DNA from: Apiosordaria backusii
Taxonomy: Eukaryota > Ascomycota > Sordariomycetes > Sordariales > Lasiosphaeriaceae
Direction: 5' to 3'
Assembly: GCA_030549205.1 (NCBI GenBank)
Contig: JAUKTV010000013.1
Coordinates: 1,196,553-1,260,552 of the forward strand
Length of the DNA: 64,000 nt
Below are positions 58,301 through 64,000 of the stretch, in pieces. The translations under genes were made by a program, and so were the position numbers. Under the pieces are notes generated by a model, which saw only the letters and a program-made list of their open reading frames with translations, searched no databases and was not told the DNA's origin. Every line of letters starts with the position of its first letter. Position 1 is the first letter of the stretch.

Positions 58301-61300
58301 TAAAATAAAACTATATTTGTCAAAGATAAATATTACGTAAGCAGTAGTATTATATAGATATACCACTATATAATACTTAGAAATAATATAATTATCATAA
58401 ACTATAATAGGTCTATTAATTAACTTACTATTAAAGTTAGCCTACCGGCGAAATTTTAAACTTAACTGGCTAGTTAAGTTAGATTTTTTAAAGTATAGGT
58501 CACTATTTTTATTTACTAATTATAATAGCTTTACCTTCTTTTAGCTTAAATCCTCTTTTAAAATAGCAATAATACTTTAAATTATAATAGACTTATCTAC
58601 TATATTAATAAAAAAAGATTTTACTATTGCCCTTTTAGCTGGTATTTATATTTAGTAGGTCTTACTTTTAAAAATAGCCAATAGTTTACTAAGCTCTATA
58701 TAGGCCTATAGCTTTAAAGCTCTAAACCTTTTTTTAATAGAAATAAAAAGCTTTATAGAAAAGCCTATAGTTTTAAACTAGCTTAAATCTAACTTATAGA
58801 AAAGGAAAGGCTTTAATTTATTATAAAACATTTAATAGAAAGTAAGGTCTTTATTATTAACTACTATATAGTTAACTAATTTAAATACTATAAACGCTAT
58901 ATAGTATTATAAGTATTAAAGAAGCTATAATAATACTATTATAGCCTATAATTAATTTAAAAATACTTTAATAAAGTATTTAATTAGACTATTTTACTTA
59001 TAAATATAAAGCTTAAAAGTAGAAAATCCAATACCTTTAAAAAAAAAACTAAGCCTATAATTTATAGTTAATTTCTTTTTTACTATTATAGTAAAAACAA
59101 ATAAAATACCGGTTATAGTAATTCTTTAAGCTTATAAAAAAACCTTTAATAGTACTTAGTATAATTAGTTCTTTAATATTTAATAAATAAAAGACCTATT
59201 TAAATTAGGATTTTCAGTTTATTAAAATTAATACTATAGAGAGCTTATTATAAAGTATAGGCTTAATTTTAAAAGTATTACCTTTAATAGAACCTAAGAC
59301 CTTAAATAGGTCTAAAATAGTAGAAAATTAAAGCCTTTTTATTACCTTAACCTTATTATAGGCTAAGTATTAAAAATCTACTTCTTTTATTAAATCTAAA
59401 TTTAAAAGCTTAGTAGTAATTTTACTAGTTTTTTTTAATAGTATTAGACCTATATAACCTAACTTAATATACTATTTTAATACTATTTAAAGTAATTTAC
59501 TATAGTAGTTTATAGTAATATTAGGAATATTTTTAATAGCTTCTTTAAGTATATAACCTTCTTAAACCTTTTCTTAATTAAGTAAGCTGGGATTACTTAA
59601 GCTATTAGGGCCTTCTTTAAACTTATAAAGCTCTTTAATAGGTCTGCCCTAACTAAATCCTCTAAAGTTAAAGTTATTTAAACTATTAAGGCCTTTTATA
59701 GGCTAATAGAGCTTTATTTCTTTAAATATACTCTGGCTATAGCTTTCCTTATAGCCTTATTTAGACTCCTTAAGCCTATAAAGCTTTACCTTTTAGATAT
59801 TTAAATTAAAGCTAATAGTACTATCGCTATTTAACTTTATAGGCCTATTATTAGGCCTTTAAAGGTTTAAATCAACCTTCGAATAGCTATCCTTTTAAAA
59901 TAAAGGCCTATTAAAAAGCTTTACTATTAATTTTTACTTTTAGCTAATAACGTTAAAACTTATATTATAGTAAATAATAAGCCTCTTTACTTTCTATAAT
60001 TTTAAAAAGAAGCCTAAAGCTTTAAAATTAAATACCGCTATTAAAGCTTTATTAAGCCTATATAGTACTTTCTTTTTAAATTAATCGCTAACCTTATAGT
60101 ATAGTATACTATTAAAAAGGTTAATATTAAACTAAGGAATATACAAAGTATTTTTAAGCTTAAGCTTAATATATTTAAAAGGTTCTTTCTATAAATGTAC
60201 TATAAATATAACGGTTTTAAAGCCCTTAAGTATTAAAGGACCCTCTCTTATATAAATTATCTTTAATAAGCTATTATTAAGTTTATAGTCAGTAAACTAT
60301 TTTTAACTATTAATAATATAGTTAATAAACCTAATATTATATAAAAAGGTATCCTTTAAAGAAAGTACTACTAAAGCCTTACCTTTAATACTTTTAATGC
60401 CTTTAATAGGCCCTATAAATACTATATAAATGCCCTTATTACTATAGTTACTATTAAAGTCTTTAAAGACCTTTAAAGCTAGGTTATAAAAGCTTACTAT
60501 ATAGGTAAATAAATCTTTAACTTTAAGCCTTTTTTTAAGGCCTTTAAGCCTTTTAAAACCTTTCTTTTTTTTCTTTTAAAAAGAGCTACTAAGACTATTA
60601 AGGCTACTACTACTATTACTTTTAAACTTCTTATTTAAAAAAACCTTCTTTTTAATACCTTTATAAAGGCCTTCTTTACTTTTATAAGCTATACCTTTAA
60701 TAATAGTAAAGATTAAAATATACTATTCTTTTAATAAGTCTACTATTAAAAAGCTTAAGTTAATAGTATCTATATTTTAGCTTAATACTTTAATAGTCTA
60801 TATAGTACTTTATTGCCTTTTAGCCTACTATAGAAAGCTCTTTTCTATAACCTATAAGTATTAATTTATTTAATTTATAGCTTAAAAGTTAATACCGGTT
60901 AGTATAAACTAATTAACTATATTAAAGAACTTAATATTAAAGTCTACTAAAAAGCTTATAAATTAATAAAAGTTTAGAAAATAGTATTTTCTATAGAAAT
61001 TCCTTTACTATAATTTAGCACTATAGAAATACCTTTAAATAAGCAATTTATAGACTTTAATAGAGCTTATTTATTATAAAATAAAAGCTTAAAAGTCTAA
61101 GGCTATATTATTTTAAAGTAATATTAATAGTAAGGCCTATTTAGTATTACTTTAATAAGCTACTATAGTAAGGTCCTTTATAAAAGTAACTATATCGATA
61201 GTATATAGTATAATATTTAAACCCTATTTCTATAGATTAAAATTCTTAATGCCTATAAGCCTTTAATTAATAGGAAATTTATAGATCTTTTTAGTTATCT

Positions 61301-62059
61301 TAATAACTATAGTAATATAAAGGACCTTAATAGAACTACTATTAGCTTTAAGCTTTAATTAGTAGGCTACTATAGCTTTTAAATATATAGCTTTAGTTAC
61401 TATTAAAGAAGCGGTTATAATAGCCTTAAGCTATTTTAAAGCACTTTAAGCTACTATTAAAAGCTTAATTTACTTTACTACTTTAATTATAGTACTTTAT
61501 AACTATTAAATCTAAGCCTTTTATTCCTTTAATTAAATAGTAAAGGCCTATATATAGTAAGAATCTACTAATTCTTCCTCTTTAAAAGGCCCCTATTTAA
61601 GCCCTATATTTTACATTTTTAAATCTATAAGAGGCTTAATATACTTACTATTAAAGCATTCTATAAGGCTTTAAAACCTTAACTTAATACTGTTTTTAAT
61701 TAAGGCTTTAGTTATAGTTTACTTATATAGTAAAAGATATTAAGTCTATAGTACTTAAAAGCCTTAAAGAATAGACTTTATTTTATATAGTAAAGTATTG
61801 CAATTATTAACAATAGTAGTAATTAAAAAAGTTACTTTATCTTCTTACTATTTTACCTACCTTTAGGATTTATAGAACTATCTACCTAACTATAGTTAAG
61901 GTAAGAGGCTATTTTTAACTTTTATAAGCTTATAATTTACAGGCCTTCAGTACTTTATTAGGCTTAATTTTTATATACTTTATAATATAATAAATTTAAT
62001 AGTAAGCGTAAATTTAAACCTTTATAGGCCTTTGGAAAATCTAATAAAGGTAAGGTAAG
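55351..62059 (-). pseudogene. Copia B gag-pol, RIP-inactivated and split
   Basis: Collinear with 37,387-43,160 of element A. The RT active site is again Y-I-N-N (56,567-56,578, minus strand, preceded by FIVI). Gag-like text recurs near 60,770-61,000. Interrupted by the 57,466-58,404 insert between positions equivalent to 39,500 in element A, and truncated at 62,060. Confidence 0.8.
57466..58404. mobile_element. Unidentified ~940-bp insertion with non-RIPped core
   Basis: Absent from element A at the homologous point (about 39,500). Flanked by TAATAG on both sides (57,460-57,465 and 58,405-58,410), a plausible target duplication. It begins TTGTAATAGGCCAG. It contains TA- and GTAG-type microsatellites (57,670-57,800), a GC-normal core about 57,840-58,160 with TTCGGTCC and GAGCCGTGCC-type repeats, TATATAAAAG at 58,155, and a ~20-bp inverted repeat (TACTATTGCCTACGTAATA at about 58,207 against its partner at about 58,330). 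No real coding frame; an 87-codon Tyr-rich frame is a microsatellite artefact. Could be a solo LTR or a non-autonomous element. Confidence 0.6.
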
Positions 62060-64000
62060 TGTTAAGATAGGTGTCTTATAGGCCTATAGGTATAGACCTG
62101 TGCAGGGAACGGCGCAGAATACTGAAAGTAAAGAGGGCTTTGTCTGCAGTATATAATAGTAGCTAGGTACTAAAGGAAGGTGGATTATAGGGGCGATGCC
62201 TTATAATATATAGAAAGTAGATACTATAATATAGGCTTATAAGGTATTGTAAGGTATAGTAAACTAGTATATTAAATTGACTTATTAGTTAGGAAAATAT
62301 TATAGTAAATAGTTATAAAGGATAAGATCTATTATAGATCTTTAGCCCTATATTACTTTCTAAACCTTTCTTTATTTTAAAGCTTAAATGCCAATTAAGT
62401 CCGTTAATTATAAGACCTAAATGCCTATTAAGTCTACTAACTATAGGGCCTAAATGTTTATTAAGTTTACTAATTATAGACTTAACTAGCTAACTAAGTC
62501 TAATTATTAAGTATATTAGTTAAAAGCTATTTATAGGGTATAAGGTATTAACGTTTTATTATTATAGTATATTAACTATCTAAAGCTTTAAGCTATTTTA
62601 AGGATTTAAAGACTATTATAATTGCTATAATAAAGTATTAGTAAATGCTATAATTTTAAACTATTAGTTATTATTAGCTTTATAAGTTATAGATTAAAAT
62701 ATACTATAAAGTCTATAACTAAGTACTGTATTTTAATACCTTCTTTATAACTGCAGTATATAGTACTAACTAAAAAGGCTTAGAAAGGTTTAATAGTAAA
62801 ATAAAGATATTAAATAGCACTATAGATAAAGCTTTAATAAGGCCGTTAATAAATATCTTCTTTATAAAAAGGTAGATTATAGTAATAACTTTAATAAATA
62901 TAGCCTCTTTAACCTTCTAAAATCGAATTAAAGTATATTTAATTCAGCAATTGTACTTATTACTATAAGTAATAACAATAAAGCCTTTATTATTATATAA
63001 TAAGAAGGTAAGGCCTATAATAGGCTTAGAAATTTCTTAAAAAAGACCTTTAAGCTATATAGCTTCTTTAAGGCCTTTAATAAGCTTAGTATATTTAGCC
63101 TTTAAAGTACTAAAAGATATAGTAAATGCTTTCTTAAATTTCCAGTTAATAGATCCTTTAATTAAAGTAAATAGCCAAATGTAAGTAGATTTAACACTTT
63201 CCTTACATTTAACTTAATCACTATTAATAAAGCCAATAGGCTTTAAATTACTATTAAAGCTATAACCAATAACGCTATAAATATTAAAATAGAGATAGGA
63301 AAGTAGTAATTTTATAGCTTTTAAATAAATATTAGTAAGCTATATTAAGTATTATAAAAGCTATTAAACATTAAAGGCTATATTAAGCTTAGTTTAAACT
63401 ATAGTATATATTAAAATACCAATTAATTATTAATATAGATATTAATTAAAAAAGCTTATAAAGGTTTTAAGCCTATTACCTTTACTTATAATTCTAAGGT
63501 TTAGTAAAAGAGGAATTAACTTAATATTAATTTTAAAGTACTTAACTGCCTCTATAATATAGGCCTTTTAATAGATTTAAAGGCACTATTAAGGCCTATT
63601 ATATTTAATTTAAATACTAAGGAAATAGTAGGCAAGACCTAAATCTTTAATATTATAATACTTCCTTATAGCGTTTTTTAAGGCTTAAAGCTATAGAAAC
63701 TTAAGGCTTATAATTAAATAGTTATTAATATAGTTAATAATAAAGATCTTATAGTTTAAATAAAAATAGATAGTTATATTAGAAATAAAAAGCCTAAAAT
63801 CTAAAGCTTAGGTTATTATAAAGACCTTCTATTACTAAAGGTAAGAAACCTACTTTAAACTATATAAAGATTTTTTTAATAGAATAAATTAGTCTTTAAT
63901 AGGATCTTATCCAGTTACTTTTAATAATATTATAGTACTAGTATTACTATAAACAAACTTAAATAGTCTCTATAGAATTTTAATATAAATATTAAAATCA
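62060..64000 (-). mobile_element. Start of another Ty1/copia-like element (LTR and 3' pol), leaves window
   Basis: The homology of B to A stops at GGTAAGGTAAG and a new LTR-like start TGTTAAGATAGGTGTC begins at 62,060. The first 150 bp are GC-normal, the rest AT-rich. On the minus strand, 62,860-63,500 reads as the RNase H end of a copia Pol (TISFSTLKAKYTKLIKGLKEAI-like, near 63,030-63,120). A 33-bp tandem repeat lies at 62,385-62,483. The LTR sequence differs from elements A/B, so it is a different family. Confidence 0.65.
62385..62483. repeat. 33-bp tandem repeat, three units
   Basis: TAAATGCC/TAAATGTT unit starts at 62,385, 62,418 and 62,451, spacing exactly 33 bp. Units read TAAATGCCTATTAAGTCTAC... 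with C/T and G/A differences typical of RIP. Confidence 0.75.

Larger units (their letters stand above)
35357..62059 (-). mobile_element. Ty1/copia element B, interrupted by nested insertions
   Basis: The LTR begins TATTGGAATAGG (RIPped TGTTGGAATAGG) at 35,357 and runs to 36,203. It resumes after the gypsy insertion at 55,333-55,350 with ACTTAGTTTAACA, the same end as element A's LTRs. The body, 55,351-62,059, parallels element A's internal region base for base apart from RIP changes. It is interrupted by an unrelated ~940 bp insert (57,466-58,404) and cut at 62,060 by another LTR element. Coding was on the minus strand. The right LTR is outside the window. Confidence 0.85.

Overview
This window looks like a piece of a filamentous ascomycete chromosome (Pezizomycotina, probably Sordariomycetes; the class is an inference). 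The genes have short 55-80 nt introns with GT...AG ends and fungus-specific families are present (LDB19-type arrestin, DUF7719-like membrane protein, fungal rhodopsin-domain protein, WSC protein). The repeats carry the signature of repeat-induced point mutation (RIP): CpA to TpA change, CAA/CAG/TGG codons turned into stops, and loss of almost all open frames.

Region 1 (1 to about 33.5 kb) is ordinary gene space with thirteen supported protein genes. In order they are: a WSC-domain membrane protein (+); a MOSC-domain protein (-) divergent from an alpha/beta hydrolase (+); a secreted polysaccharide deacetylase (-); a DUF7719-like membrane protein (-) divergent from the GPI-anchor de-N-acetylase (+); the spliceosomal/decay protein LSm3 (+), convergent with a GTPBP1-type GTPase (-); an LDB19-like alpha-arrestin (-); an NDUFAF6-like complex I assembly factor (-) divergent from a Rad5-type helicase/ubiquitin ligase (+); a small secreted double-psi beta-barrel protein (+); and a seven-helix rhodopsin-domain protein (-). 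Most are housekeeping genes. They do not form a biosynthetic cluster. I resolved the splice sites by reading frame and family continuity. Several genes have very short first coding exons. A RIP-destroyed Fot1/pogo DNA transposon (19,717-21,664) interrupts this region, and a MITE-like element (33,535-33,731) sits at its right edge.

Region 2 (about 34.1 to 64 kb) is a 30 kb AT-rich block without a functional gene. It can be dissected into nested retrotransposons. A Ty1/copia element B (from 35,357) was hit in its left LTR by a Ty3/gypsy chromovirus (36,204-55,327; 131 bp LTRs; target duplication CCTTA). The gypsy element was in turn hit by a second copy of the same copia family, element A (36,553-44,163; 834 bp LTRs; target duplication TACTT). 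Element B also carries a roughly 940 bp insertion (57,466-58,404) with a non-RIPped core, and it is cut at 62,060 by the start of another, different copia-like element that leaves the window. The gypsy element is unusually long (about 11.5 kb net). It carries fossil coding sequence outside gag-pol, including a 24-bp (8-residue) tandem repeat that has kept its register through RIP.

The most unusual material is the accessory fossil frame in the gypsy element and the resolvable insertion order, rather than a new cellular pathway in the gene-rich part.
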